Source of the DNA: JAXMAF01 sp046350555
GTDB taxonomy: Bacteria; Planctomycetota; Phycisphaerae; Phycisphaerales; SM1A02
Direction of reading: 5' to 3'
DNA length: 64,000 nt
Assembly (NCBI GenBank): GCA_046350555.1
Contig: JAXMAF010000021.1
Coordinates: forward strand, 1-64,000
Shown here: piece after piece, positions 48,771-57,547 of the stretch
Layout: each line of letters begins with the position of its first letter
Position numbering within the stretch: the first letter of the stretch is position 1
Position numbers and translations under genes: made by a program
Notes under the pieces: generated by a model
Seen by the model: the letters and a program-made list of their open reading frames with translations, nothing else
What the model was told of the DNA's origin: nothing
The model's database searches: none

Positions 48771-49991
48771 TCACCTGAGATCCCTGGGCATCAGGTCGAT
48801 CGCGACGGGATAGTGGTCGCTCGCGTATCCAGGCGGCGGCGTGTCCTTCGTGTAGTCGTAGCTGTCGCCGGGAAAGAGCGTCCCGAGCACGAAGGCGCTG
48901 CCGGGGACGAACTCGCGGAACGCAGCTGAATCGAGCAGGATGTAGTCGAAGACTCGCTCGCTCTCGTGCGTCCGATAGAGCCTCGACTCGGGATTCTGCT
49001 TGTCGGTGGTGCGGTAGTCGAGCGTGTCGACGAAGCCGTTCTCGAGGTACGTGCGGATCGACTTGTCCCACGGCGCGCTGTTGAAGTCGCCCATGATCAC
49101 GATGTTGCGGGAGGGATCCTCCTTCAGGAGGTCGCGGGCGATCGCGGTGGTGCCGAGCGCCTCCGACTCGCGCTGGTAGTCGAATCCCTTGCTCGCCTTG
49201 TGGTGGAGCGCGATGACCGTGAGCATGTAGCCGTCCGGTCCCTTGATCGTGACCAGCAGCGGACTGCGCTGGAAGCGACGGCCCTGCTCGTGGCTCGCGG
49301 CGTCGTCCGCTCGATCGGTCGCCGCGCCGCGCCGCCCCGGCGCGGCGCCCGCGGGCTCGGACGCAGGCTTGGGCGTCCAGCCGGTTCCCTCGCGCTTGAG
49401 CCTGGTCAGGTCCATGTCGACGAACGTCTTCGTCTCGACGATGGGAAAGCGGCTGATGACCGACGATTCGATGCCGCGCGGATTGCCGACGTCCTTCGAC
49501 GCGATGTGGTCGTAGCCGAGCCCTTTGAGATAGGTGTCGCGGAACCAGGTGAGCGCCTCGAGCGACTCGACCTCGTGCAGCGCCAGCACGTCGGCGTCGA
49601 GTTCCTTGATCGCGGCGGCGAGCGCCTTGGCGCGATCGTCGCTGATGGCGAGCTTCATGTCGTCGGCGTCGCCCGAGAGCTTCGGGTCGTCGACGTGGTC
49701 GAAGAGGTTCAGCATGTTGTACGTGCCGATGCGGATGGCGCCCGGCGTCTTCGGCGGCGCGTGCTCGCGCCCGAAGCGATGGCCCACGCCGCCCTTCTCG
49801 CCCGCCGGCTCGGTACCGCCGCGGAGCGGTTGGGCGGCCTTGCCCGCCTTGCCGCCCGGCTGTTTCTGGCTGGAGCGCGGATTGGTCGAACCGGCACCCG
49901 GCTCGCGCGCCGGCGCCGCGGGCGGCGCCGCGGCGAGCGAGATGGCGAGACAGGCCGTTCCAGCGACGAGCAACGCGGCGTGACGGTTCAT
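48771..49991 (-). CDS. Secreted endonuclease/exonuclease/phosphatase-family protein
   Basis: The 406-residue protein has a signal peptide (ALLVAGTACLAISLAAAPPAA) and a low-complexity linker of about 55 residues. An EEP fold follows: IRIGTYNMLNLFDHVD, ADVLALHEVES with the metal-binding Glu, RNIVIMGDFNSAPWD, and the final ASDHYPVAIDL with the catalytic His. A charged insertion (TPKPASEPAGAAPGRRGA) interrupts the domain. Such exported proteins act as extracellular nucleases or phosphatases, and the substrate cannot be told. It converges with trpB (13 bp apart) and lies 64 bp upstream of the pdhC stop. Confidence 0.85.
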   Translation of the reverse strand: MNRHAALLVAGTACLAISLAAAPPAAPAREPGAGSTNPRSSQKQPGGKAGKAAQPLRGGTEPAGEKGGVGHRFGREHAPPKTPGAIRIGTYNMLNLFDHVDDPKLSGDADDMKLAISDDRAKALAAAIKELDADVLALHEVESLEALTWFRDTYLKGLGYDHIASKDVGNPRGIESSVISRFPIVETKTFVDMDLTRLKREGTGWTPKPASEPAGAAPGRRGAATDRADDAASHEQGRRFQRSPLLVTIKGPDGYMLTVIALHHKASKGFDYQRESEALGTTAIARDLLKEDPSRNIVIMGDFNSAPWDKSIRTYLENGFVDTLDYRTTDKQNPESRLYRTHESERVFDYILLDSAAFREFVPGSAFVLGTLFPGDSYDYTKDTPPPGYASDHYPVAIDLMPRDLR

Positions 49992-50055
49992 GGACGGATC
50001 GTACCCGTCGCGCAGCGGGCCACGGCCGGGAGATCGAGTGCGCCGCGGCCAGCCG

Positions 50056-51543
50056 TCAGACCAGCAGCGCCGCCGGATTCTCCATCAGCGACTTGAGCGT
50101 TTGCAGATAGGCCGCCGCCATCGCGCCGTCGATCACACGGTGATCGAGCGAGAGGGTCGCGCTCATCTCGTGGCCGACGACGACCTGGCCGTTTCGCACA
50201 ACGGGCTGCTCGATCGCGGCGCCGACGGCGAGGATCGCGCTGTTCGGCGGGTTGATGATCGCCGTGAAGTGGTCCACGCCGAACATGCCGAGATTCGAGA
50301 TCGTGAAGGTCGAATCCGACATCTCTTCGGGGCCGAGGCCGCGGCCGCGGGCCTTCTCGCCGAGCGCCCTGGCCTCCTGCGAGATCTGTCGGAGTCCCTT
50401 GCGATCGGCGTCGCGGATCACGCCGACCACGAGCCCGCCGCCGCGCTCGCGCGGCAACGCGATGGCCACGCCGATGTTGACGTTCCCGTGGACGGTCACG
50501 CCATCGGCGCCGGCCCAGCTGGCGTTGAACTCGTGGTGCTGGTGCATCGCGATCGCGCACGCGCGGATCAGGAAGTCGTTCACCGAGAGCTTGACCCCCT
50601 GGCTCTCGAGCTGGGCGTTGAGCGTGGCCCGCAGCGACAGGAGCGGCTCCATGTCGATGCGCATCGTGACCTGGTAGTGCGGGATCGTCGTCTTGCTCTC
50701 GACGAGGCGCTTCGCGATCGTGTGGCGGATGCCCGAGAGCGCGATGGTGCGCGACACGAGCGGACCGGGCGCGGTGGCCGGAACGGCGACGGAACTCGCC
50801 GCGGCGGGCGATCCATCCAACGGCGTCATCCCCGACGCCGCGCCCGAGGACGGGCCTTGGACGACCGCCGGGGGCGCGACGGTCGCCCCGCGCGGCCCGA
50901 CCAAGCCTCCTCGCGGCGCGGCCAGGGCTCCTCGCGGCGCGGTCGCCCCGCGCGGCTCGCCGTCGGCCTGCGCGGCCGCGGGCCCGCGGGCGACTGCGGC
51001 GAGCACATCGTCCTTCACCACACGACCGCCAGGGCCGCTGCCATGGAGACGCGAGAGATCGATTCCATGCTCGTCGGCGATGCGCCGCGCCACGGGACTC
51101 ACCCGCATTCGCGCGCCGTCGCCGTCGTGATCCGCGCCGCCGGAGGGGCCTCCGGGGGCACCGACGCTCGGCGATGCCGCCGAGGCCTTGGCACCAATGG
51201 ATGTGGCGGCAACGGGCTCGGTGCCAACGGACTTGGCGGTAACGGGCTTGGCGGTAACGGACGTGGCGGCAACAGACGTGGCCGCGACCGCCTTGGCGTC
51301 CTCGCCGGGCTCGGCGATCAGCGCGATCACCGTGCCGATCGGAACCATCCTGCCCTCGGGCACGAGGATCTTCGCCAGCGTGCCGTCATCGAACGACTGC
51401 ATCTCCATCGTCGCCTTGTCCGTCTCGACATCGGCGACGGCAGTTCCAGAGACGACCTTGTCGCCTTCCTTCACGTTCCACTTGATGATCGTCCCCGCTT
51501 CCATCGTGTCGGAGAGGCGCGGCATCGTCAGTTCGATCGGCAT
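50056..51543 (-). CDS. pdhC: Pyruvate dehydrogenase complex E2 (dihydrolipoyl acyltransferase)
   Basis: E2 transfers the acetyl group from E1 via a lipoyl arm to CoA. The 495-residue protein has one lipoyl domain with K43 in VETDKATMEM. A long linker of irregular Val/Ala/Thr repeats (AATSVAATSVTAKPVTAKSV) follows, then an E1/E3-binding domain near residues 147-180 (VSPVARRIADEHGIDLSRL). A second Ala/Pro/Gly linker with repeated APRG units comes next, and then the catalytic domain ending in SLDHRVIDGAMAA. The start is the ATG at 51543. E1-beta and E1-alpha are at 55040-57386 on the same strand, but a gene on the other strand separates them from this one. No E3 gene is in the window. Confidence 0.93.
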   Translation of the reverse strand: MPIELTMPRLSDTMEAGTIIKWNVKEGDKVVSGTAVADVETDKATMEMQSFDDGTLAKILVPEGRMVPIGTVIALIAEPGEDAKAVAATSVAATSVTAKPVTAKSVGTEPVAATSIGAKASAASPSVGAPGGPSGGADHDGDGARMRVSPVARRIADEHGIDLSRLHGSGPGGRVVKDDVLAAVARGPAAAQADGEPRGATAPRGALAAPRGGLVGPRGATVAPPAVVQGPSSGAASGMTPLDGSPAAASSVAVPATAPGPLVSRTIALSGIRHTIAKRLVESKTTIPHYQVTMRIDMEPLLSLRATLNAQLESQGVKLSVNDFLIRACAIAMHQHHEFNASWAGADGVTVHGNVNIGVAIALPRERGGGLVVGVIRDADRKGLRQISQEARALGEKARGRGLGPEEMSDSTFTISNLGMFGVDHFTAIINPPNSAILAVGAAIEQPVVRNGQVVVGHEMSATLSLDHRVIDGAMAAAYLQTLKSLMENPAALLV

Positions 51544-51740
51544 GGGGGCGATTGTATCGGCGGTCGTTGCGCCGGCGTCGCACCGCGATCGTGGTGTGCG
51601 CCCCTGGCCCGCCTCGTCGTGGTGACAGCCTCTCGGCTGCTTCCTTGTGGTGCACACGGGACGCCTGCGTCACACCCCCGCGTCCTGCCGCGCATGACCA
51701 TGACACGCACGGGACCGAACGAGTCGCGGCTCGCCGGGAC

Positions 51741-51775
51741 CAGCATAAGTCCTTTATAAATAAACAGTTGAATCT
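51741..51775 (-). promoter_or_regulatory. AT-rich island, possible promoter for pdhC
   Basis: A roughly 35-bp stretch containing TTTATAAATAAACAG is far richer in A and T than anything else in the window. On the minus strand TTCAAC and TATGCT are about 19 bp apart and could be -35/-10 boxes for pdhC, whose start is about 200 bp downstream. The assignment is tentative. It might instead be an unwinding or protein-binding site. Confidence 0.3.
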
Positions 51776-51818
51776 CGTCGATGGGCGCTTGAATCCGTGA
51801 TCGCACCCGGTAGGTTGA

Positions 51819-51953
51819 GTGGACAACCGGCCGATTCGCCGGAGGTGATACGCGTCCCAGTTGATTCGTGCGCCCGACCCAACCCAGTTCCGCCGTGAGG
51901 CGCCGCTCTGGGCAAGAGGGGTCGAACGCATGGAGGTCTTCTGGAATCCGTAT
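51819..51953 (-). repeat. Conserved non-coding element, copy 2 (upstream of pdhC)
   Basis: This is the inverted partner of the element at 4645-4770. Reading the minus strand from 51953 it begins ATACGGATTCCAGAAG, continues through GCGTTCGAC, keeps ACTGGGACGCGTAT and ends with CCGGTTGTCCACTC. It lies about 275 bp before the pdhC start and in the same orientation. The indels relative to copy 1 are not multiples of three. Confidence 0.75.
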
Positions 51954-52181
51954 GAGTTGCCTCGCGGATTGCCGAACACGGGGGCGGGCCGGTTCACATC
52001 TCTGCCGCTCCCCGCGCCGCCAGGCGCGCCATTCAGGCTGCGTTGGTCACGCACGTGACCGGCGCAATCCAACGTCGACCGCGCCCAACGCGGTCGCCAC
52101 CACCACCCGCCGCGGGCAGGCCGCCGGCGCGCTGATCCCAGCGTCGCGAGTCGTGCCCGCGCTGGCGTGAAGGAGCGAACC

Positions 52182-54987
52182 ATGTCGATGGAATTCCGTC
52201 CTGCCCCCGGATCGCCTCGCCTCGCAACGCCCGCCGGCGGCCGCATCTTCCGCGAGCACCAGCGCCGCGAACGCCGGTGCAATCTCGGCGCTGCTCGCCT
52301 TGGCGATCGGCGCCACCGCTTCCGCCGCCGTCCGTCACGTCGATGGCGCCGCGCCGCCCGGAGGCGACGGATCCTCGTGGTCGAGCGCCCATCGCTTCCT
52401 CTCCGACGCGCTCTCCACAGCGCAGCCGGGGGACGAGGTGCGCGTGGCGCATGGCGTGTACCGGCCCGATCGAAGCGACGCGGCACCAACCGGCACGGGT
52501 GATCGCACGGCGACCTTCGCCATCGGCGGCGGCGTCGCGCTTCGTGGCGGCTACGCGGGACTTGGCGCGGCGGATCCCGACGCCCAGGATCCGTGGGGAA
52601 CGCCGAGCATGCTCTCCGGCGACCTGCTCGGCAACGACGACAGCGCCGGCGGAGGCATCGCCGACAACAGCGCCCACGTGGTCACGGTCGTCGGCGACGG
52701 CGCGCTGCTCTTCGGTTGCCACGTGCTCCGCGGCAACGCGAACCTGCCGACGACCTCAAGCCCGAACGCGGTCGGTGGCGGCGTCTACGGCGACGGACAC
52801 ACGATCGCCATCGAACAGTGCCGCATCGCCGAGAACCACGCGACCTGGGGCGCAGGCATCTTCGTGCGCGAAGTCTCCGCGGTGATCGTGCGCGACTCGT
52901 TGCTGGCGAACAACGCCGCACCGCTCGCCCTCGGTGGCGCCATCCGGGTCTTCCACGTGCCGACGCTCGAGATCCACAACTGCGAATTCCGCGAGAACAT
53001 CGCCGATGCCGGCGCCGCCATCTCCCATGGCGACGCCACGAACGGCGTCGTGAAGGTCTTCGGGAGCGCGTTCGTCGACAACGTCGCCGCGGGCCCGGCG
53101 GGCGCGATCCATTGCAAGCTTGGCGTCAGGGTCGAGGCGACCGACACGCTCTTCGCCGGCAACGGCAGCGTGACGTCCGGCGCCGGCGCCGTGCTCGCCA
53201 CGAACGCTCCCAGCACCTTCGTTCGCTGCGCATTCCTCGACAACGGCAGCGCCGTCGGCGCCGGCGGCCTCTTCCTCGTCTCGGCGGGTTCGCCGGCACC
53301 CGATCGCGTCGCCTCGTGCCTCATCGCGGGCAACGGAACATCCTTCTTCGGCGGCGGGGTGTATGCGCATGGTCCGGGGCAGTTCGTCAACTGCATGATC
53401 GCCCAGAATGGCGCCGTCGCCGGCGCGGGCGTGATGTGCGAGGACGCGTCGCCGTTCGCCCATTGCACGATCGCCGACAACGCGCCCGACGGCGTCAAGA
53501 TCGCCGGCACGCCGGGTCTCGCGGTCGTCCACTCGATCTTCTGGCACAACGGCGCCGCGTCGTTGGCCGGCAATCCGGCGCAGGCGACGGTCACGCGTTC
53601 GCTGATCGATGGCGGCTGGAGCGGACCCGGCGGCGGCAACATCGCCGCCGATCCGCTCTTCGTCGCGGCCGACGCGCGCGACTATCGGCTTGGCGAGGCG
53701 TCGCCGGCGCTCGACGCCGGCGACCTCGCGCTCGTCCCGATGGAGATCGTCGATCTCGATGGCGATGGCGTGCTCGGACCGCTCACGGTCGACGCCCTCG
53801 GCGCGCCGCGGGTGCAAGGCGCGGCGCCGGACCTCGGCGCGTTCGAGGGTTCGGCGACGGCTCGGATCCCGCAGGATTCGATCGAGGGATTGCCGCCGGG
53901 CGAGACGGTGGTGCTGACGCCCGAGTCGAGCGATCCATGGGCTGGCGCAACGGTGGCCGCCTCGGTGTCGAATGCCGCCGACGCATCCGCGTCCTTCGCG
54001 CTGGCGCAGATCGGTTGGGCGATCCATCCCGGCGCCGGTGGACTCACCGAGGAGGGCCTCGTCGCGGCGCTCGCCTCGTCGCTGCCGCCCGGCGACCTGT
54101 TCGCGCACATCCGCGTCCCCATCGGCGCGTCGCAGGCGCCGGACCAGAACGCGACGGTGCTCCGACCGACCGTCTTCGATCCGTCGACGAATTCGTGGCG
54201 CCTCGCCGTCGTGAAGAACGTCAATGCAAGCCCCGGCCACGCAGGACCGACCGGCGACTTCCTCGTTCTCTTCGGCGACCTCTCGATGGTGCCGCCCCTG
54301 AGCCAGGAACTCGGCGATCACGGCGTCTTCTGGGATCCAGCGCGCCACGAGGGATTCGTGTGGGCCAACGTCGACGGCGCCGGCGACTTCGGCGTCGGTC
54401 GCAAGAGCTGCGACGCCGACATCGCGCCGAGCGGAGGCGACGGGATCGTCGACGGCATCGACCTGGGCGCCGTCCTCGCGACGTGGGGCGCATCCGGCGA
54501 TGGCGACATCACCAAGGATGGCGTCGTCGACGCCGCCGACCTGGCGGCGCTGCTCGCCAGTTGGGGCGACTGCAACGGCATCGACGGCGGCCTCGCGGAG
54601 GACGCCGACCGCGCGGAGCCGCTCGTCGGCAAGGCGCCCGGCGACAAGTCGCTCGAGGGCCAGCCACTCCGCGGTGCATCGACAGGCCACGGTGCATCGC
54701 TCAGCCGCAACGCATCGCTCGGCCGCAACGCACTTGACCGGGAACGCGCCATCCATGCGTCGAGCATCGCTCGCGGCGGGAATGCGGTCCACGCGCCGCG
54801 CGGCACGTTCGATCGCCGCCGCGCCGACCTCGATCGCGACGGCCGCGTGGGCGGAGGCGACCTCGGGCTCTTGATGGCCGCGTGGGGCGAGGCGACCGAC
54901 CGTGCCACCCGCCTCGCCGACCTCGACGGCAACGGCCGCGTCGATGGCGCAGACCTGGGCCTGCTCCTCGGTGCGTGGACCATGTGA
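52182..54987 (+). CDS. Secreted right-handed beta-helix protein with two dockerin-like modules (frame break in the signal region)
   Basis: The body is a parallel beta-helix of short repeats (VIVRDSLLANNAAPLALGGA, LEIHNCEFRENIADAGAAIS, TFVRCAFLDNGSAVGAGGLF), like planctomycete polymorphic outer-membrane-repeat or pectate-lyase-fold proteins. Two dockerin-like pairs follow. One lies at about 54409-54590 (GDGIVDGIDLGAVL, KDGVVDAADLAALL) and one at 54817-54984 (RDGRVGGGDLGLLM, GNGRVDGADLGLLL). They are separated by about 75 residues with imperfect SLSRNASLGRNA-type repeats. The ATG at 52182 has AAGGAG upstream, but the evident signal peptide (ISALLALAIGATASA) is in another frame, entered near 52260-52290. 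Without that shift only a TTG at 52300 is available. It lies inside the pdh locus on the opposite strand. Confidence 0.75.
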
Positions 54988-55008
54988 AGCGCGGACGTGG
55001 ACGCGACG

Positions 55009-55040
55009 ATCGTGGTGCAGGCGTCCGCCTGCACCACGAT
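55009..55040. terminator. Perfect 15-bp inverted repeat between convergent genes
   Basis: ATCGTGGTGCAGGCG (55009-55023) and CGCCTGCACCACGAT (55026-55040) are perfectly complementary with two bases between. The repeat follows the beta-helix gene by 21 bp and touches the TAA stop of pdhB. It is a likely bidirectional terminator. A mobile hairpin of the REP type is the alternative. Confidence 0.6.
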
Positions 55041-56026
55041 TACGCCCGGTAGGTCGCCGCGCGCACGGCCTCGCAGATCTTCCGGGCGTTGGGAAGATAC
55101 GCCTGCTCGAGATTCCCCGCGTACGGCGTCGGCACGTCGTCGGAGTGCACCTTGTGGACGAAGTTGTCGAGGTCGTCGAAGCAGCGCTGGTGCACCTGGC
55201 ACGCCACCTCGCTGCCAACCGACGTGAACGGCCACGACTGGTCGACGACCACGCACCGGCTCGTCTTCCTCACGCTGCGGACGATCGTCTCGATGTCCAG
55301 CGGCCTGATCGTGCGTCCGTCGACGACCTCGCAGTCGATGCCTTCCTTCGCGAGTTCCTCCGCGGCCTCCATGCAGAAATGCACGGGGCGGCCGAAGCCG
55401 ACGATGGTGACGTCGGCGCCGGCGCGGCGCACCAGCGCCTGGCCGAACGGAATGAGGTACTCCTCCTCGGGAACCATGCCCTTCATCGCGAGCAGCCGTT
55501 CGCTCTCGAGGAAGAAGACGGGATCGTCGTCGCGGATCGCGGTCTTGAGGAGCCCCTTGGCGTCGTAGGGATCGCTCGGGATCGCCATCTTGAGCCCGGG
55601 CACGTTGGCGTAGAGCGACTCCACACACCAGGAGTGCGTCGAACCGAGCTGCCCGCCCGCGCCGTCGTTGCCGCGGAAGACGATCGGGCAGCCGAACTGG
55701 CCGCCGGACATGTAGAGCATCTTCGGGGCGTTGTTGAGGATCGGATCGGCGGCCACGAGCGAGAAGGACCAGCTCATGAACTCGACGATCGGGCGCAGGC
55801 CCATCATCGCCGAGCCGATGGCCATGCCGGCGAAGCCGCTCTCGGAGATCGGCGTGTCGATCACGCGCCGCGGCCCGAACTCCTCGAGCATGCCTCGACT
55901 CACCTTGTACGCGCCGTTGTACTGCGCGACCTCCTCGCCGAGCAGATAGACGCGGGGATCGCGGCGCATCTCCTCGCTCATCGCTTCGCGAAGAGCGTCA
56001 CGGAATTCGAGTTCGCGGGGGGGCAT
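55040..56026 (-). CDS. pdhB: Pyruvate dehydrogenase E1 component, beta subunit
   Basis: E1-beta pairs with E1-alpha to decarboxylate pyruvate with thiamine diphosphate. The 328-residue protein begins ELEFRDALREAMSEEMRRDP and has LLGEEVAQYNGAYKVSRGM with the conserved glutamate. DTPISESGFAGMAIGSAM, RGNDGAGGQLGSTHSWC and the C-terminal VVDGRTIRPLD and VVVDQSWPFTSVGSEVA follow. ATG 56026 starts 160 bp after pdhA. That spacer contains heptamer repeats in inverted orientation. Confidence 0.95.
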   Translation of the reverse strand: MPPRELEFRDALREAMSEEMRRDPRVYLLGEEVAQYNGAYKVSRGMLEEFGPRRVIDTPISESGFAGMAIGSAMMGLRPIVEFMSWSFSLVAADPILNNAPKMLYMSGGQFGCPIVFRGNDGAGGQLGSTHSWCVESLYANVPGLKMAIPSDPYDAKGLLKTAIRDDDPVFFLESERLLAMKGMVPEEEYLIPFGQALVRRAGADVTIVGFGRPVHFCMEAAEELAKEGIDCEVVDGRTIRPLDIETIVRSVRKTSRCVVVDQSWPFTSVGSEVACQVHQRCFDDLDNFVHKVHSDDVPTPYAGNLEQAYLPNARKICEAVRAATYRA

Positions 56027-56060
56027 TGGTGACGATACGGGGGTTGGGCGAGGAAAATGA

Positions 56061-56208
56061 GGAGTTCGGAATCAGGAGTCGGGGACGCTGTCCGCGGTCG
56101 GGGGCGCACGCAGGGAAACGACGCTGGCGTCGGCTCGGAGCGGAGCGGTGACCTGTCCGACGGACCGGGTCCCCGACTCCGAACTCCTAATTCCGAATTC
56201 CTGATTCC
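56061..56208. repeat. Inverted pair of heptamer arrays between pdhA and pdhB
   Basis: Forward units GGAGTTC, GGAATCA and GGAGTCG lie at 56061-56081. Opposed units TCCCCGA, CTCCGAA, CTCCTAA, TTCCGAA and TTCCTGA lie at 56170-56204. Between them are about 85 bp including CTGTCCG and TCCGACGGACC, related to the core of the pyrC repeats. The two arrays could pair into a long hairpin. The TAG stop of pdhA (56187-56189) is inside the second array. Confidence 0.8.
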
Positions 56209-57386
56209 CCTCGCGACGGTCCCGCTTCGTCACCCGCGCGCAGCATCTCCGGCACGCTCGTCCCGCGATAGGGTCCGAACTGCTCCACGTACACGTCGGT
56301 GTAGAGCTCCTCGATCGGCGGCTGCGGGCTCTCGTCGGCCCACTTGACCGCGTCGCGCACCTGGGCGCGCACCTCGCGGACGATCGCGTCGTGCCGCTCC
56401 TTCGCGAAGCCCCGCTCCTTCTCCAGGAACGTGGCGAGCTTGTGGATCGGATCGTTCGCCTCGTGGCGCTCCTCCTCCTCGCGCGTGCGGTACTTGCGCG
56501 GGTCGGACATGGAGTGTCCCTTGAAGCGATACGTGTGCATGTCGATGAAGAACGGCCGGCTCGCGGCGCGACACTGGTCGACGATTGGCTTCATCGCGTC
56601 GTAGACCTTCATCACGTCCATCCCGTCGACGATCGCCGACTCGATCCCGTAGCCCTGCGCCTTCACCGAGATGTTGTGGCCCATCGTCGTGCCCCGGCCG
56701 ATCGCCGTGCCCATCGAGTAGCCGTTGTTCTCGACGACATAGATCACCGGCAGGTCGAGCAGCCCGGCCAGGTTCTTGGCCTCGTGAAACGCGCCTTGGT
56801 TGAGCGCCCCGTCGCCGAGGAAGCAGAGCGTGACGCGGGAGTTCTTCACGCGATGCAGCACCTCGTCCTCGTACTTCGTCGCGAAGGCGAGCCCGGCGCC
56901 GAGCGGCGTCTGCGCGCCGACGATGCCGTGGCCTCCGAAGAGGTTGTTGGCGCGGTCGAACATGTGCATCGAGCCGCCCTTGCCCTTCGCGCATCCGCCG
57001 ATCCGTCCGAACATCTCGGCCATGCAATGCCTCGGGTCCATGCCGCGGGCCAGCGCGTGGCCGTGGTCGCGATACGCGGTGACCATCGGATCGCGCCGCT
57101 CGATCGCCGCGGTGCAGCCGACGGCGACCGCCTCCTGGCCGATGTAGACGTGGCAGAAGCCGCCGATCTTCTTGTCCTGGTACGCCTGCATCGTCCGCAC
57201 CTCGAACTCGCGGATGAGCAGCATGTCGCGCAGCCACCCGACGAGCGTCTCGGTCGGAAGCGCGGCGGCGAGCGACGCACCGGTCCCTGCCGGGGCGGCG
57301 TCCGCCTTCGCCGGCGCCGCGGCGGCGACGCCGTTGGCCGAGGCGTGCGCGACCTCCTTCGCAGCCGCCGAGGACATCTGGGTCAT
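56187..57386 (-). CDS. pdhA: Pyruvate dehydrogenase E1 component, alpha subunit
   Basis: The 399-residue protein has an Ala-rich N-terminal segment of about 45 residues. The E1-alpha fold follows: LLIREFEVRTMQAYQDKKIG, YRDHGHALARG, GKGGSMHMFD, the thiamine diphosphate motif GDGALNQGAFHEAKN ending VVENN, and YRFKGHSMSDPRKYR with the phosphorylation-loop region. The normal end is near QFGPYRGTSVPEML. The final residues (RGESGIRN) and the TAG stop are encoded by the heptamer array at 56170-56204. The start is ATG 57386. It is the first gene of the pdhA-pdhB unit. Confidence 0.93.
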   Translation of the reverse strand: MTQMSSAAAKEVAHASANGVAAAAPAKADAAPAGTGASLAAALPTETLVGWLRDMLLIREFEVRTMQAYQDKKIGGFCHVYIGQEAVAVGCTAAIERRDPMVTAYRDHGHALARGMDPRHCMAEMFGRIGGCAKGKGGSMHMFDRANNLFGGHGIVGAQTPLGAGLAFATKYEDEVLHRVKNSRVTLCFLGDGALNQGAFHEAKNLAGLLDLPVIYVVENNGYSMGTAIGRGTTMGHNISVKAQGYGIESAIVDGMDVMKVYDAMKPIVDQCRAASRPFFIDMHTYRFKGHSMSDPRKYRTREEEERHEANDPIHKLATFLEKERGFAKERHDAIVREVRAQVRDAVKWADESPQPPIEELYTDVYVEQFGPYRGTSVPEMLRAGDEAGPSRGESGIRN

Positions 57387-57547
57387 TGGGTGGACCTTGA
57401 GGGGAAAGGAACGAGAGGTATAGGCGCGCACGGAGACGCGGACGACCGGCGACCTCGCTCGCCGAGGGCGATCGCCTTGTCGCTCATCGCCGGCTTCGAC
57501 CGTCGAATCGCGCTGCGCTCGACGGCCTTCCGCGTCGATCGAACCCG

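Larger units (their letters stand above)
51544..52181. other. Long intergenic region between pdhC and the beta-helix gene
   Basis: This is the longest gene-free spacer of the window (638 bp) between divergent genes. It holds the second copy of the conserved element (51819-51953) and an AT-rich island (51741-51775), both listed separately. The stretch 51954-52170 shows nothing I can identify. AAGGAG at 52170-52175 is the ribosome-binding site of the beta-helix gene. Confidence 0.6.

Noticed and set aside
51528..51806. A 92-codon minus-strand frame upstream of pdhC containing QLFIYKGLML
   Set aside because: It runs through the AT-rich island, overlaps the pdhC start and has no recognisable domain or ribosome-binding site.
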